A stretch of 64,000 bases of DNA. Origin: Paramecium tetraurelia (taxonomy: Eukaryota > Ciliophora > Oligohymenophorea > Peniculida > Parameciidae). A program made the position numbers and the translations under genes. Under the pieces are notes generated by a model that saw only the letters and a program-made list of their open reading frames with translations, had not been told where the DNA came from and ran no database searches. The number at the start of each line of letters is the position of its first letter. Position 1 is the stretch's first letter. Where the stretch lies: NCBI RefSeq assembly GCF_000165425.1, contig NW_001799017.1, positions 124,001 to 188,000 on the forward strand, read 5' to 3'. Shown here in pieces: positions 46,575-60,789 of the stretch.

Positions 46575-46915
46575 ATGTTAACAAATAAATAGGAATAGAT
46601 ATTAGAAAATTCATTTTTAGAAGAATTAAAAAACAACAAATCTGGCTTACAAATTAACCAATCCAAGGTAAAAGTGAGAAATTCAAAATCATTGGGTAAA
46701 ATATGAAGAGCAATCAGCACATCTGAGAATAATGAAACTGAATACCATTAATAAATAGCCTAAAGAAACATTTTATATATTCAATTTGTCACCTTTTTTC
46801 TTATTTATTCAATCAATTTATTGTATAGGTTGAAGGTATGTTGCTTATTTCAACTAGCATTAGACAAAAAACATCATAGTATCAAACTGATTCTTCATCC
46901 ATTTCAAGTGGATGA
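46575..46915 (+). CDS. Possible small protein
   Basis: ATG 46575 starts a coding-like stretch (MLTNKQEQILENSFLEEL, NNKSGLQINQSK). A later stretch in another frame (SQYQTDSSSISSG) ends at TGA 46913-46915 and looks like a natural C-terminus, preceded by a 22-nt GTATGT...ACTAG intron near 46836. The connection between the two is not resolved, so the gene model is tentative. It is divergent from the large C2-like gene. Confidence 0.3.
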
Positions 46916-48046
46916 ATACTCATTTCAGGTTAACATTCTCTTCTAAAGTAATTTAGATTTCAAATTACATATATATATAATTGATTAACAATTTCAAAAG
47001 GCTTAAATAAATTTATTATATTATTTATTTGTTTTGTAACATTATTTATTAACAAATAAAACAAAAATTTGAGATCAAACTCATTATATATATATTTAAT
47101 TATGATCATTTGATATATGATTAATTGATCAAAATACATACTTCTATCGAAATTCTTTTTCAAATAATTTAAGGCAAATCCTAATTCCACATCTCAAGAT
47201 ATACAGTACAGTATTAATAGTTTAAGCAACTTCATTTTTATGATTAGATAGAGTGATTTACTTATAAATTTAGTTAGTATTAAGATTTGATAAGCTATAA
47301 CTCTGATTTTACTTTTCAAAAAGAAAATAAGTAAACCATCTTCATTCATGTATAGTGGTTGATTTTCTTTATGTTTAATCCTTAAAAATTAGAATTATCC
47401 AAAATATGAGAATTCAAAGGTATTGCAATTAAAAAGAGTTACAACTATTCCTAAAATTAATTCAGCTTTTTAATTGGTTTCATGTTAAACTCCATTTACT
47501 CTTATTTAGTTATTCCTCTATTTATTGTATTGGGTAATTATGCTAAAATAATAAGAATTTTTATTTCTTAACAGTAAAATAACAAAACTGCTAATAAAGT
47601 TAAGAAAATAGAGCCAATAATATTTAAAGAATGTTTTGGACATCATTATTTTTATCATCTTATAAGAACAATATAATTTGTTATTTGAAAATCATTTACA
47701 CTAATTTTTGACACTGAAAGTTGTAACAATTAAATTATATATCTGATACTAGGCATAATTATTAGAATTCTTTTGTTATAAAAGGCAATGATGATTGTAT
47801 TTATTATTACTTGAGGTTTCAATACAAAATTAGGTGATATATTATTGACAGGAATAATCAAAAATAATTATTTAAAATCAATTTATCGTTTTATTTAGCT
47901 ATTTTTGGGAATGGATATTTAAAAAAAATAGTTTTCTTTGAAATTAGAAAATGGATTAAATAAAAGGAAATTAGAAAATTGGGTTGTAGATAGTTTAGAG
48001 TGGTTTGAATGAAAAATGAATAGATTTATAATAATAATAGTTTTGA
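46916..48046. other. AT-rich spacer
   Basis: 1.1 kb. A minus-strand open stretch near 46960-47190 lacks a start codon and is mostly Ile/Tyr/Asn, so I do not call it. Nothing else seen. Confidence 0.45.
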
Positions 48047-48947
48047 TCAAGCTGGGATTATGATTGGATTAACATCGACCAGTTCATAATCATATCTAAT
48101 TTGATCATATTTTTATTTTTCAACAATCAATCTGCAATTGAAGAGACTCTTAGTTCTTTCGCATTTTCTCTTAGTTGAATCCATTTCAATGTTTTTGAGT
48201 TGTTCTTTGGTGGTTTTTCCAGTGATAATGAGAAAGATATGAAATACAAGTAAACCAAAGACTAGCAGTATGCATATTCCAAAGGGAACCATCAAAATAA
48301 TGATCAGAATTTGCTGAACTTTTTCATCGTTTGTTGCAATGAGGATAACGAAACATAAAAACTCAATTCCAAATGAGATGGCTGCCATAGTAAGGGTGGA
48401 TATGAAGGATATGAAGTAAGCATAATTACGTTTGCCAATGCAATTGTTAACAAAGGGACAATGATGATCAAATACATCCACACAATTATCACATTCTGCA
48501 CAATGATTAGAACGAGGAGGTTTCTTAATCATACAAGTAATACAGATTCTAATGTTATAATTACTATTATCAGCTTCGGTTGGTATTAAATGCAGAAGAT
48601 TCTCGTCTTTCATTTTTTCAATGATGTCTTTTCTAGGTATAATACCCTAAGTTAATAGATATAGTGATTGTTACTGGATCAGTGAATTAAGTTAGAAACA
48701 GGAATAGCACACAGCTGAAATACATGACATACGAGATGATTGGGAGAGAGGGATGTAAGACAATCCAAATCTGGGGTGAGATGTAGACAATAAATGGGGC
48801 ACCAATCAACAGGATTAATATCCATGTAATTAAATTCGTTGTGTGATCTGCGCTCGGTCCTGTCATTAAGCGACCTCGACAAAGGAATCTATTATTCGAC
48901 GGCCATAGTTAGTATAAGTGCACTAGTTATTATTTGTTTTAATTCAT
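48047..48947 (-). CDS. DHHC-type protein S-palmitoyltransferase
   Basis: Transfers palmitate to protein cysteines from the membrane of the Golgi, endoplasmic reticulum or plasma membrane. ATG 48947-48945, one 28-nt intron (GTAACA...CTTAG) near 48640, stop 48049-48047: 290 residues. In order: [19 protein letters not shown] (conserved pre-membrane motif of the DHHC9/14/18 group), two membrane segments ([33 protein letters not shown]), TDPGIIPR, the Cys-rich domain [20 protein letters not shown] with [17 protein letters not shown] (catalytic DHHC complete), two more membrane segments, then a TTKEQLK motif (the TTxE type). All zinc ligands and the catalytic Cys are present. Confidence 0.95.
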
Positions 48948-49121
48948 TAAGGAAATTAAGTATTTTAAATTGCAATTTAAGATTATCAATGCATTTTCTA
49001 TTTCGGAGAGAAGGGTCTATTATATTCCTAAAGTTTCCTATCTGAGTTCTTTACAGACAAAGGCTCTCGTATCTCATGTGGGCCTGACTTTATTGAAGAC
49101 TATTTCATGAGAGGCTTCTCT

Positions 49122-50051
49122 TCAACTATCGCATTTAGCACAGAAGCCTTGATCTGAATGGAATGGGGAGGCATAATCTAATTGAAATGAGGAAAGAATC
49201 TATTGAATTTGTAGAAACTCAGCATCTTGGTTTACAATGATTGACACTAATTTTGTAGTTTATTTTACTTCCTTATACAACTCCAACAGTTGTTATTTGT
49301 TCCCTATCAAACTTGGGTTCTTTTCGATAAGATACTTTACGTCTTTGAGTATGAAAATATAAATGTCCTGAATGTCAAAATAGAGGAACTTAACTAAATG
49401 TGCCATCACCGGATTGGTTTCATGATCTTAACTTATTCTTTCTATCAAATGTTACATACTCATTCCGATGTAGCATTAATTCGACAACGTAAAGTAGATC
49501 ATTAGATCTTCTTAAGGTTTATTGAATTCTTCATTTATCAAAGTGGTTTGAGCAGCCAATTTATATATATAACAGTAATAAGATTGGCATAATTATCCAT
49601 ACACGTTCTCTGAGTCATCTTTGCTCTTGATATTTATTATTAAACGAGTATTGATAATCATTTTTGAGAATTCAGCCCTTGCTACTTAAGAACTGATGAT
49701 AATATGAACTAATAAGAGCATTTTTAACTTTATGAAGAAATTTTTCTCCTATTATAAGTACTCTCCTACTACTACTAATAATTATTTTAAAAACTAAGAC
49801 TAAATGGTAATCTATTAATTTACTTTTGATTGATCATTGGCAAAAAAGTGTTTTAATCTCTTGCTTATTTCTGCTTATTATGTAAATTGAGTGTCATTGC
49901 TGTTTAATTTTAAATCTTTTAGAGCAGCCAAAATTGGATTATTTGCTTGTCCAGCAGAATTATCATTTATCAATTGTTTTAATTTTGTAATCATATGATT
50001 ATTTATATTTTCTGTTAAAGAAAATTTATATAATCGATGGGCAAACAGCAT
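49122..50051 (-). CDS. ANTH-domain protein (AP180/CALM-like)
   Basis: Likely clathrin adaptor that binds phosphoinositides. ATG 50051-50049, one 30-nt intron (GTAAAT...TCTTAG) near 49815, stop 49124-49122: 299 residues. The all-helical N-terminal domain is recognised from FIKLKMLLLVHIIISS (the KtLilIH helix of ENTH/ANTH domains) after a helical bundle start, and from the C-terminal ANTH half: NPVMAHLVKFLYFDIQDIY, LIEKNPSLIG and LLELYKEVKQTTKLVSII, which parallels ALExYKRFxKQTExLxEF. It ends in FHSDQGFCAKCDS, without the long clathrin-binding tail of AP180, so it is a short member. Confidence 0.75.
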
Positions 50052-50843
50052 CTATCATTCATTAATTATGATTTAAAGTATTCATCATCTTATCTGAAGG
50101 ATAATATCATTCATCCAACTTATTTTTATGAACATTCCATTATGGAATATAAAATCCTACAGAGATACTCTAGTTACTTAGAATCCAAATTATTTGTCTT
50201 ATGAATATCTAGGATTTTGATCTTTGATCATTTGAGTTCATTTTAATTGCAATTCCTTAGAATTCGATGACTTAACCAAATTATATATATAATAAATTTA
50301 TTAGTATCCAAATGATTAAATTTGTATATACATATCCTATCATTGTATTATTGATAGTGTTATTATCTTGTATTAAATGATACAATGTTAGAATGAATCT
50401 AAATCTGTATTAAATTAATTAAATAAAGATCAAATTTCAAGTTTTCAATTTTCATTTAGTTCTATCGACTTATGTTTTAATAAAGTTGTTACCTTACACA
50501 TTATAAGAAATTTAAATATTCCAAAGAATTCTAATAAACTATAAGAGTCTTATCTTTGCAAAATTTTACTAATATTAAAAAGCTAAAAGAAATCTTCATT
50601 ATTAGAGTAGTCAAAAAGAAGATATATTCTTATAAATAAGATTGATATTAATTCTTTCAAAATTGGATTAATAGCTTAAATTAGATACATAATTTTATTA
50701 CTAAATTACAAGGCAAATATTCTAATTAGAAAATATGGGAAAAAGATATGAAATATTTATATGAATATAAAGAATATCGATTGATTAATTTTAATATGGC
50801 ATTAAGCCTTAATGAAAAAAGGATATAAAACTAATAATTACTT
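50052..50843. other. AT-rich spacer
   Basis: 792 nt, no gene or structured element that I can support. It must hold the ANTH gene promoter. Confidence 0.5.
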
Positions 50844-51425
50844 TCATATTTATCCAAAGTTATGAGTAATATTAAACTGGTCGTTTTCTTAGAATTCTAG
50901 TTCTTCAATATAAAATTATTGACTCTAAAACTGTTACTAGAGTTGATCATTATAATTAATGAGATCTTGCAGTTTTTTTGCTAATATATTAATTTGTTCT
51001 TGAAACTAATCGATATTGATCTTGAATTACATGGCCTACTCAATCTTCTTGTTTTGTAGTTACTTGTATAATATTCAATCGAATACTTCTAGCTGCTATT
51101 CCATAATATTGCTTTTTCGAATTGCTTCCTAAAGTGTGTATTACATTGTATCTCTTTATTAGATTAGTTCTGAGATTTAATTTTGAAGTTCTTTCAAGGA
51201 GGAACTTTGACAAAATGAATTGCCAGGGATTCTTGTAAGATTCTCTTTGCTCGAATGAATAATAAGTTTCTAGCGATCATTGACTTATCCATATAGTTAT
51301 TTTTCATCAAATCGTTGTGGCACATTTAACTATGATCTGTTGGGAGTTGAATCGAGGCAAAATGATCTCACATTTGTTGGAGTGATGGCCAAACGAGTTC
51401 TTGGTATTTAAGCTTAAATAAACAT
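50844..51425 (-). CDS. Small coiled-coil protein, 185 residues
   Basis: Not recognised. ATG 51425-51423, one 24-nt intron (GTATTCGATTGAATATTATACAAG) whose length is a multiple of three and which removes an in-frame TGA, stop 50846-50844. The first 80 residues are Arg/Ser/Thr-rich (TRLAITPTNVRSFCLDSTP); from there to the end it is one Gln/Glu-rich coiled coil (LQNQISELIQQRDTM, INILAKKLQDLINYNDQL). Stop-to-start distance to the upstream neighbour is only 43 nt. Confidence 0.7.
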
Positions 51426-51468
51426 TTCTCTTTTTATTAAAATAACAGTCACTAAATTAAATATATGA

Positions 51469-53234
51469 TCATTCTTATTCATCCTTTATTTCTATCAATC
51501 TATTTTATTATCTATCTTGCAATGATTAGTTGTAATTTTCTCTGCTATTCTTGAATTTGTAGGTTGTACTCAAATCCTAGTAGGTAGATTTGGTCTTCCT
51601 AGACAAATAGTCAGCTGTTGAAGGCATCTCGATTGAATATTTTATCGGGGTTATTGATTTACAATTATTCAATCTGAGATTCACATACTTTTAAATTGTA
51701 TTTTGCTTTGGAGTTGGTGTCTGTGTAGGTGCTTCTTTCATTTTGAAGATCTTCACAGACTTAACCTATTTGAATAATTGAGTTGAGTTCAAGAATTGGT
51801 TAAGATTTTATTCTTTCCTTTGAAATTGCTTAGATCTCACTCTCGGAATACTAGTCTTCTCCTTGGAGGTAACTTCTTGCATAGCCATTTTCTCTTGATT
51901 TTCAACTACAAATATGGCATTACTATATACCCATAACGAAGTAACAATCTAAACAAACAGCGATGGTTTTGTACTTAAATCCTTGAGACTACTTGAACTC
52001 TTGGTAGTTTTGAATGTTTATTTGTTCGTGTAATTTCTAGAAAGTCATTGGGATTTAAGAAATGGTATTGACATAGGCAACCTTCTCTTGGTTGGCTCCG
52101 CTAAGTTTGACTTGCTTGGCTGATTTCTTGATTTCAAGAGGCCACTTTTCAACAGGAAGTGGATTTTCAGGTAAATCAATTAGGAAGTGATACGGAACTT
52201 CGATAAAGTTGGATCCCTTTTCCAATTAGCCACATCGAATGCACTTGTGTTCTCTATTCAATTATAGAGGTCTGGAATTATAGACAGACATCAGATTATC
52301 GATTGATTTTGGAATCTTGGTCAGTAGAAGATAATAATACTTTGATTTGAGATTGGGTGTAGAGATCTTTAGGTAGATTTTTGAGATGTTTGTCATCTTC
52401 AAATTTGAGATTGCCACAAAAAAGGAACCAACATCTGGCTTTCTTGTCTACTTTGAAATAGAAAGTGCCTTGTGAGATATTCAATTTTCCATAGGAGATG
52501 GCATCTAGATGGGAGATCATTTTATCTATTTGTTCAGAGATTCTCTGGGATTAGAAATCTTTGACTTAAGCTTGAATGAACTATGAAGAAGATGATGATA
52601 CTTGCTTCGCTGAAATATTCAGGTCCTTCAAAAGTGCAATGTCTTTCATAGATGTTCATGGACTTGTTGGTGAATGATTTCTTGCACACTCTTTTGGTGA
52701 AGAGAGTGACTGATTTACTCCAGAAGGCTTGGATTTGGGCTATGAAATAATGGATTGCTTATTTACAATTGCGATCGTCTGCTGGTTCAATGAATTGTTA
52801 GAGAATGCCAAAAGGTAATTCGAAGTGCCCATCCATAAATTTATTGAATCCTTCAACATCAAAGTATATCACTTGGATTTGGCCACTGATTTGAAACTTT
52901 TCTGGAGGGTAATTGAGATCTAAGTTATCACTTGCAAATTAGTAGGGAACAACGCATACATAAAATGTAAAAGATATGCTACAACACCGCCTCTGCCCAC
53001 TTGCTAATTCCAAGTTTGCTTGATATTTTGTTTGGTAACATTCTTCCTCATCTTCTTTTTGATTTCCCCAGTTTCTTTATCTGTATAATACCAATAGATG
53101 GGCATAGAACGAATAAGAATGACAGTGTCAGGAATGAGAATGGCAGGAGGATTAGCAGTTTCCGATTTCACCCACAGGTATTAATAGATTTTGTCATACA
53201 AAATATGCTCTTACATACTCTCACTGCTAAACAT
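51469..53234 (-). CDS. Unknown conserved-looking protein with two CxxC pairs
   Basis: Not recognised. ATG 53234-53232, stop 51471-51469, roughly 560 residues, with introns of 21 and 25 nt seen near 52600 and 51900 and at least one more unresolved near 52970. The N-terminal 300 residues look folded (ILIPDTVILIRSMPIYWYY, GQIQVIYFDVEGFNKFMDG, GTFYFKVDKKARCWFLFC). EHKCIRCGQLEK and, after about 100 residues, AVCLDCYFV make a likely treble-clef or ribbon zinc site. The C-terminal 140 residues are basic and disordered (TKSTYQDLSTTYKF). GC content is slightly above the neighbours. Confidence 0.65.
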
Positions 53235-53382
53235 TTTAAATAATTTTAATATATATTTTATTACATTAATGATTATTATGATAACTAACACTCATTTCTG
53301 ATGGATAATAATAATGAGGAATTTATTAATAAAATGAATATATCAACTAAAATTTTAGCCATCCCACTTTAATAATATTTTT

Positions 53383-54859
<1,477 letters not shown>

Positions 54860-54951
54860 TCTATATATGTATATTTTTAAGATAAATTGCTTTGTTTATT
54901 TTGGAATCCAAGGTTGTCAAATTTTATTCTAAAGATTATAAATATAAATAT

Positions 54952-55746
54952 ATGAATAGATTTAAATCTTAATCTAAATTACCACCCAAGTTGAGAACAC
55001 AACCTATTGATCCTCGGGTATCATATTATGAAATCAAATTACAAGAACTGAGTTCAGAACCTTCTCAAAAATACAAAATGCAATAAAGTATATCGCTCAC
55101 TCATGAAGGTTTTGTTCGTCAACGGAAAACCATTAGTGATTATAATAAACTCCCCACTCCATTACCTAAAATCTAGAATACTCGAAAATATAATGAAGAA
55201 TATAGAAATATATTTAGTTAAAGGAATCTAACCAGACTAGTTGGTGGACTACAATAATTGTTGTGATTGCTTATTAAAATTAATGATAAGAATTTTCATC
55301 TCTTTCCACCCCAAGTTATTCAAAATTAAACATGCTTATATATCTTGATTCTCAACCAGATATCTAATCTAGTTAAACATCTGTCAACCTATAAAATATT
55401 AATAATGATAGTTCAAAAATACCATTCAATTAAACTGAATTCATATAGCCAGCAATCTTCAATTGTTCTCACCTAGATCTTCGGTATCAATATACAAAAC
55501 CAACGAGACATACAATTTAAGAACACATTTGAGTAGCAATTACTGATGATTTGGATCCTCAAAATTGAGTCTAATTGCTAGATAAAAAATGTGTTTTATG
55601 AAGAATTTAATTAAATGAGAATGAAATAATATGTTAGTTATGGCAAGTAACTAAGATTTTAAACAAATCATATCAAAAATTCTGCTTAATAATAAGCAAT
55701 TACTTCTAAAAGGATTTAGTCTGTTTTGTAGATTATGAATCTATGA
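54952..55746 (+). CDS. Unknown polar protein
   Basis: Not recognised. ATG 54952 opens about 100 good codons (LRTQPIDPRVSYYEIKLQEL, SLTHEGFVRQRKTIS, YNKLPTPLPKIQ). After a probable intron of about 31 nt near 55265 the frame continues with Ser/Asn/Gln-rich sequence (PAIFNCSHLDLRYQYTK), and another shift leads to FYEEFNQMRMKQYVSYG and the stop at 55744-55746. The two junctions are not resolved, so length (about 230-250 residues) is approximate. Confidence 0.5.
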
Positions 55747-56597
55747 ATTTATGATTTTTGGAATTAAAAATGGGATTTAAATCCATTATACGATAGTATA
55801 TATAGATTAAATCTATCAATTAGAAGTTTAATTTTTCTTTAGGAAGAATTCTTTCTATATATACTACATTGTATTGATGAGTGGATTCAAATTATAAGAT
55901 ATACTTAATAAATTTTCATTCTTTTTACTTCTTCTTAACATATAAATCTATAAAACATACTAAATTACTATTAATAGGTTTCAATTAACAATTTTACTAC
56001 TTATTGAATAATCTTTAAAGTAAAATAAAAAGCATTGAGTTATCTCTCATTTGTTCATTCTCATATAGTAATGAAATTGTTATATAAGTAATTTAATTCC
56101 TCATTTTTTATCAAAATCACATACATTGTTAAATAATTGATATAATTTAAAACAATCAATAGAGTTAAAAACAGCATTGCTAATTTTTATTGTATACATC
56201 AAAATAAACCTATCTATGGAGTATAACAATACGTTCATAAATGGTTCATCTTAAGATTATATTAATTCTAAATTATTTTTTATTAATATTCAAATTAACT
56301 GGTCTAATTTACTTATAATATTTATTATTTTGCATTCTCTCATACAATAAGAGTTCCTTTTATTCCTTAATTATAATCATAAATAAGTTTGATAACCTTT
56401 GAATATTAATTCTAATAAATATATTCAAATATACATATAACTCATAAAATAGAGAAATGAAGAATATAATTATATTAGAATTACTTATCATTTCTAAGTG
56501 CTAGATATAACTACAAATATGATTGAACTAAAATAAGAACTTAAACATAATAATAGCATTTAATAAATAGATTGAAACTTATCATTATTAACTAAAC
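55747..56597. other. AT-rich spacer
   Basis: 851 nt between converging genes. No gene, RNA or repeat seen. Confidence 0.5.
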
Positions 56598-57008
56598 TCA
56601 AGCAAAGTATAATTAAGTTGTTGTAAAACACTAGTCCATATTACCAATTCTTTTGATAGGCACTCTTTATTTATTAAGACTACTGCAAGTATGTTTTGGA
56701 GTATATGATTTATTCGAAGGTGATCGGCTGCTACTGTTATGAAATCCTGTTTGATCTCTTGTTATGCGAAATGAATGTTATGTGGTGACAGTTCTTGGTC
56801 TTGAAGTATTCTCTGTTTCTACTTTGTTGGTGTATATTGATCTCAGAATTTTATTAAGCGCTCTGTTATTCATAACAGCTTAATCGCACAACTCTGTTAA
56901 TTAAATCATATCATTCAATTCTTCTTCTTGTTTCCTTAATTTGTATAAGGTTTTGGCTAAGTTTTGAGTTGAAGATGCATAGATGGGTTTCAATTTATTG
57001 GATTTCAT
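56598..57008 (-). CDS. Small unknown protein, 136 residues
   Basis: Not recognised. Continuous frame from ATG 57008 to TGA 56600-56598, no intron needed. Residues 15-60 form a helix (AKTLYKLRKQEEELNDMIQL); the rest is Ser/Thr/Arg/Lys-rich and probably disordered (FHNSSSRSPSNKSYTPK). Good codon use with Gln as TAA and CAA. Confidence 0.6.
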
Positions 57009-57178
57009 AATATGGAATTATTATAATGTATAAATGATTTAATCAATTATTTCAATTACTTAAAATAAATGAATCAATGAAATTCTAAGTATAATTTTTA
57101 GTTGTTTAAGACTTTCAAGACCAATGAACAAAAAGAATAAAACATATCATATCCCAAAAGTTATTAATTTATTAGAAA

Positions 57179-58468
57179 TCAAAAGTCCAATTCCTATTTA
57201 CTCTTTAATTATTCCACTTGGTCTGGATCTAACCATTAAGTTCTTTTGCCATCAGCCCAAATACCATATTTTGGTGGTTGATTAGGTAAGTAATAAGCCC
57301 CATAACCTTATTACTTGCCTTCAACCCAATTTCCTATGTATCTCCTTCCGTCTGGCCAGAGGAACTGACCTCTTCCATGTTTCAAATCGTCTTAGTAATT
57401 CTTAAATTATATTAATTGGTTACTCCAATAAATTAACGACCATCACTCCACTTAATTTCTCCAACTCCATTCATCTTATTCTATTTCCAGTTTCCCTTAT
57501 ACACTCTTCCATCCGACCATTCATAAACCCCATAACCATGGATTTCATTATTGGCAAAAAACCCTGTGTATTTGGATCCATCAGCAAAGTACAGTATTCC
57601 ATGGCCTTCTTTTCTGCCTTCTTGATATTCTCCTTCGTACCTAGCTCCATCAGGCCAAGTTTCAATTCCCTTTCCTGATTATTTATCATTGAACCACTTA
57701 TAAATAATATCATAATCATACTTAACCCTCATATCTAGCACCATTAACATGTTAATAAACTCCTACTCCATGAGCTTTATCATCGAGCCATTCTCCTTCA
57801 TAAACATCACCATCTGCATGAATCAATTTTCCTTTTCCACAGCACCTTCCTTCAACCCATTATCCTTCATAAATTGAACCATCCGGCCATATTTGCTTTC
57901 CTTGGCCATCGCGTTTTCCTTTTAACCATTCGCCTTCATAGACTGCTCCTTTGTCAAGTGTTTTTGCGGCTAATTTGATACGAACATCACTCAAGGTATC
58001 ATCTTATTCAGCTTTTTACACTTTTTGATTAAATTCCAAGTTTTTATTTTTTTTTTTTTAAAAAACTGAATTTTTGTTAGGCTTTTCTTGGAGATCATAT
58101 TTGGTGATGGGGCCATCATCTTCAAAATGTTTTAGTTTTGAGTTAGGAGTAGGAGTTTATTTATCAGTTTAATTAGATGCTGATTCTTTTTTTTATTTAT
58201 TTTTCTCATTTTCATTTTGGGACACTTTAGCATTATTTAGAATTTAATCTTCTTTGTTTTTGAGTTTTTTTTTCTCCAATTCTTATTGTTCATGCATGCG
58301 ATCTTCTTCAAATTTATCTCGTTGTTTTTAGATAGAATGATGAGAGAGTTTACCTTTGGAGTCTTCCATATCAGGATTGCCTTCATCCACATTTATCTCA
58401 CTTTTCTAATGAGTTCGTAAACCATATTCCTGGTCTTTGTTGCAACAATTTGTTTAGCAAGTACCCAT
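57179..58468 (-). CDS. MORN-repeat protein with acylation-type N-terminus and charged linker
   Basis: ATG 58468-58466, introns of 25 nt (near 57720) and 23 nt (near 57420), stop 57181-57179: 413 residues. It begins [15 protein letters not shown], so Gly2 myristoylation with three nearby Cys. Residues 35-150 are a Lys/Glu/Asn-rich linker with a helical start ([19 protein letters not shown]). Eight or nine MORN units follow: [68 protein letters not shown] and others. This is the third MORN protein in the window with the same kind of start as those at 23-24.7 kb, suggesting one family dispersed at two sites. Confidence 0.92.
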
Positions 58469-58484
58469 AAAATTATATATATAA

Positions 58485-58814
58485 TCAATTCAAAATTTTA
58501 ATTGTTTTACTTTTCTGAACATATACGAACTTTTCATCTTTGGAGAGATTACGCCACATGTGTTTGAGTGTTTCTAATCTCTCCTTGAAGCCATATTCAG
58601 GATGTTATTTTTTAACTTCCACAATATGATCAAGTTTGAACAATTTGAAAGCACTCTTGTTTTTTTGGTCTTTGGGAGTGAAATGCAAGGGAGGCAGTTC
58701 TTCAGGATTGAGACTATTTAGATGAAGATTCAATTACATTTGTTGGTTCTCAGCCCATAATTACCAATCCTTCATAGTTTTTTCACAATCTTGAAAGTGT
58801 TTGGTTTAGTTCAT
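58485..58814 (-). CDS. Small HMG-box-like protein
   Basis: Possible DNA-binding chromatin protein. Continuous frame from ATG 58814 to TGA 58487-58485, 109 residues. The C-terminal part SAFKLFKLDHIVEVKKQHPEYG followed in the same frame by ERLETLKHMWRNLSKDEKF and VYVQKS fits an HMG box (start SAxxxF, end WxxLSxxEKxxYxxxA). The first 55 residues include a Trp-rich helix (KDWQLWAENQQMQ). The stop lies 16 nt from the next start codon on the same strand, and the start is 6 nt from the divergent kelch start. A later ATG, 13 codons in, is an alternative start. Confidence 0.65.
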
Positions 58815-58820
58815 TAATTT
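58815..58820. promoter_or_regulatory. Six-base spacer between divergent start codons
   Basis: The start codons of the HMG-box-like gene (58814-58812, minus) and the kelch gene (58821-58823, plus) are separated only by TAATTT. Whatever starts transcription of each gene must lie inside the other gene's 5' end, unless one start is misplaced. Confidence 0.6.
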
Positions 58821-60773
58821 ATGTAATAGTTATTTTGGAAGAAAATTGAAATTGACAGCAGTATGTGATTAATTCAAATTTATAGAGAAACATGGTCGTC
58901 CACCAAAGTTAGAGGAGTGTGTTAATTTGGTGTATTTGATTGATCAGAATCGATATTTATACTTTGGAGGCAAGAATCCATTCAATATTAAGGATTTGTA
59001 ATAGGAAGGTATGCAATAGAATTTACTTGGTAGAGAAGTAGCCATCTCCTCCAAAAAGTGATGGAATATCATTTAAAATAGGGGCACCAAAGTAGACAAG
59101 AGTGAGTAGTCCATTTAGTAATCAAGAATGCTAAGATTATGTATACATTTTGGACCCAGCGACATATTCTTGGAGTATCAAGAAATGCACAGGTAAACCT
59201 CCTACTAGAAGAACAAGCGCATAAGTTTGGTATGAAGCACCTTTGTTGTATGTGTATGGAGGGATCACATATGAGAATAAAACTGTTAGTGATTTGTACA
59301 TATTGAATACAGAGAAGTTTGTGTGGAAACGATTCTTTTATTTGGAAGGTCCTCCAGGCAGATTGCATTTTGGATTCTCAACTTAAGGAATGAAGAAATA
59401 TTTAATGGGTGGAGCAAGTATGCCAGAAAATTTATTGATGGATGATGTATGGTAATTGTCTGTAAGCAATATTGGTAAATAAATTAGTTTGAAAATGTGG
59501 CATGGGAAACTCAATCACTGGAGTTACCAGGAATTACTTGGGAGAAACTTCCGTTTGATGATATGCCAGCTATCAAGGCACACACTATGATATAAGTATC
59601 AGATAAAGAATTGTTGGTCTATGGAGGATTTAATAAACAAAAATAATGTTAGGATCGTTGTCTTTTATTGGATATCGAGACTTATGATATAAGTTAATTA
59701 GAATTGAAAGGGTAATCACCTGGTTAGAGAGCATTTCATGTAAAATATGATAATATTTTAAGGAACTATTGGTTGTTAAGGAGAACTTGTTGTGTTTGTA
59801 TGGAGGATACAATGTGAATGAGAATTAGTTAAAGAATTCAGATCCTTTGAATGACTTATATCTATTGAATTTGAATGAAGGGTATTGGTCGAAACCCATA
59901 GCTGGTGGCTACATTCCAATTCCTAGATTTGGTTATGTGATGTCATGCAATTAAAATGAAGTACATGGAGAAATCATGTTGTTAGGAGGCAGATTGAATG
60001 ATGGGACTGTTGATTAAAGTATTTATGTTTTGCATGAATTGGACATGGAGGCAAGAGAGGCTTGGGATGAGAAAGATGAGAAGGAGAAGAATAAATATGA
60101 TACATATAGAGAATTAAAGAAGGAGAGTAAAAATGTTACTGTTCCTACCATGACATTAGTATTTGATGAAGCTGAAAAAATCATATTGGAATAGAAAAGA
60201 ACCATTGGTGAAAAGGAAAAGGATTTGAAATAATTGTAATAGAACTCGCATTAACTTGAAGAAAGAGCTGAGAAATTGTAAGAGTAAATCGATATTGGAA
60301 AATTGAAGATGGATTAAGATCTCGAAAATACAAGAATTGAAATCACTGAACTCAATCAGAAAGCCGATCAAAGTCTTTCAACTATCGATAAGATAATGTA
60401 ATTATTGGCTTTTGAAAGGAAAAAAAGAAAATTAGTATACAGAAAAGCTCTGGCTTTGGAAGATCTTTATAGAAAGACTTCCTTATACATATTTGAGATG
60501 GACAAAGTGTTTGTTAAGGGATAGAGTGAGAATCTTTTGGAAACATCAATAAATGAAGACATCCTGAATCTTATTGATTAGAGAAAACAAGAATATAAAA
60601 ACATTCTCATATCTTTTCATAAATCCTTTGAAGAGAGATACAAATAAGAAATGCAAGTAAGACAACAAATCAGAAGCAACAAAGACATTCTGAAATAGTT
60701 CCATAACATCAACGAAGTGTACAAAAAGACTTTGCTCAAAGAAGACAGAGAATACTTAGACAAGAAAATATGA
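58821..60773 (+). CDS. Kelch-repeat protein with C-terminal coiled coil
   Basis: Kelch beta-propeller, a protein-interaction platform. ATG 58821, introns of 25, 25, 26 and 23 nt, stop 60771-60773: 617 residues. Repeats: YLIDQNRYLYFGGKNPF, SWSIKKCTGKPPTRRTSAQ, LLYVYGGITYENKTVSDLY, KRFFYLEGPPGRLHFGFS, LLVYGGFNKQKQCQDRCLLL and LLCLYGGYNVNENQ. The doubled Gly after aromatic residues and the spaced Tyr/Trp are typical. From about residue 400 the protein becomes a long charged coiled coil (EAREAWDEKDEKEKNKYD, EKEKDLKQLQQNSHQLEERA). The shape resembles kelch/coiled-coil scaffold proteins of the Tea1 or RING3-like type; no catalytic domain. Confidence 0.92.
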
Positions 60774-60789
60774 TTTTTCATAATCTAAT

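Noticed and set aside
46960-47190. Minus-strand open stretch rich in Ile, Tyr and Asn
   Set aside because: Under the ciliate code it has a TGA just upstream of the first usable codon, no ATG near its start, and a composition expected of random AT-rich DNA.
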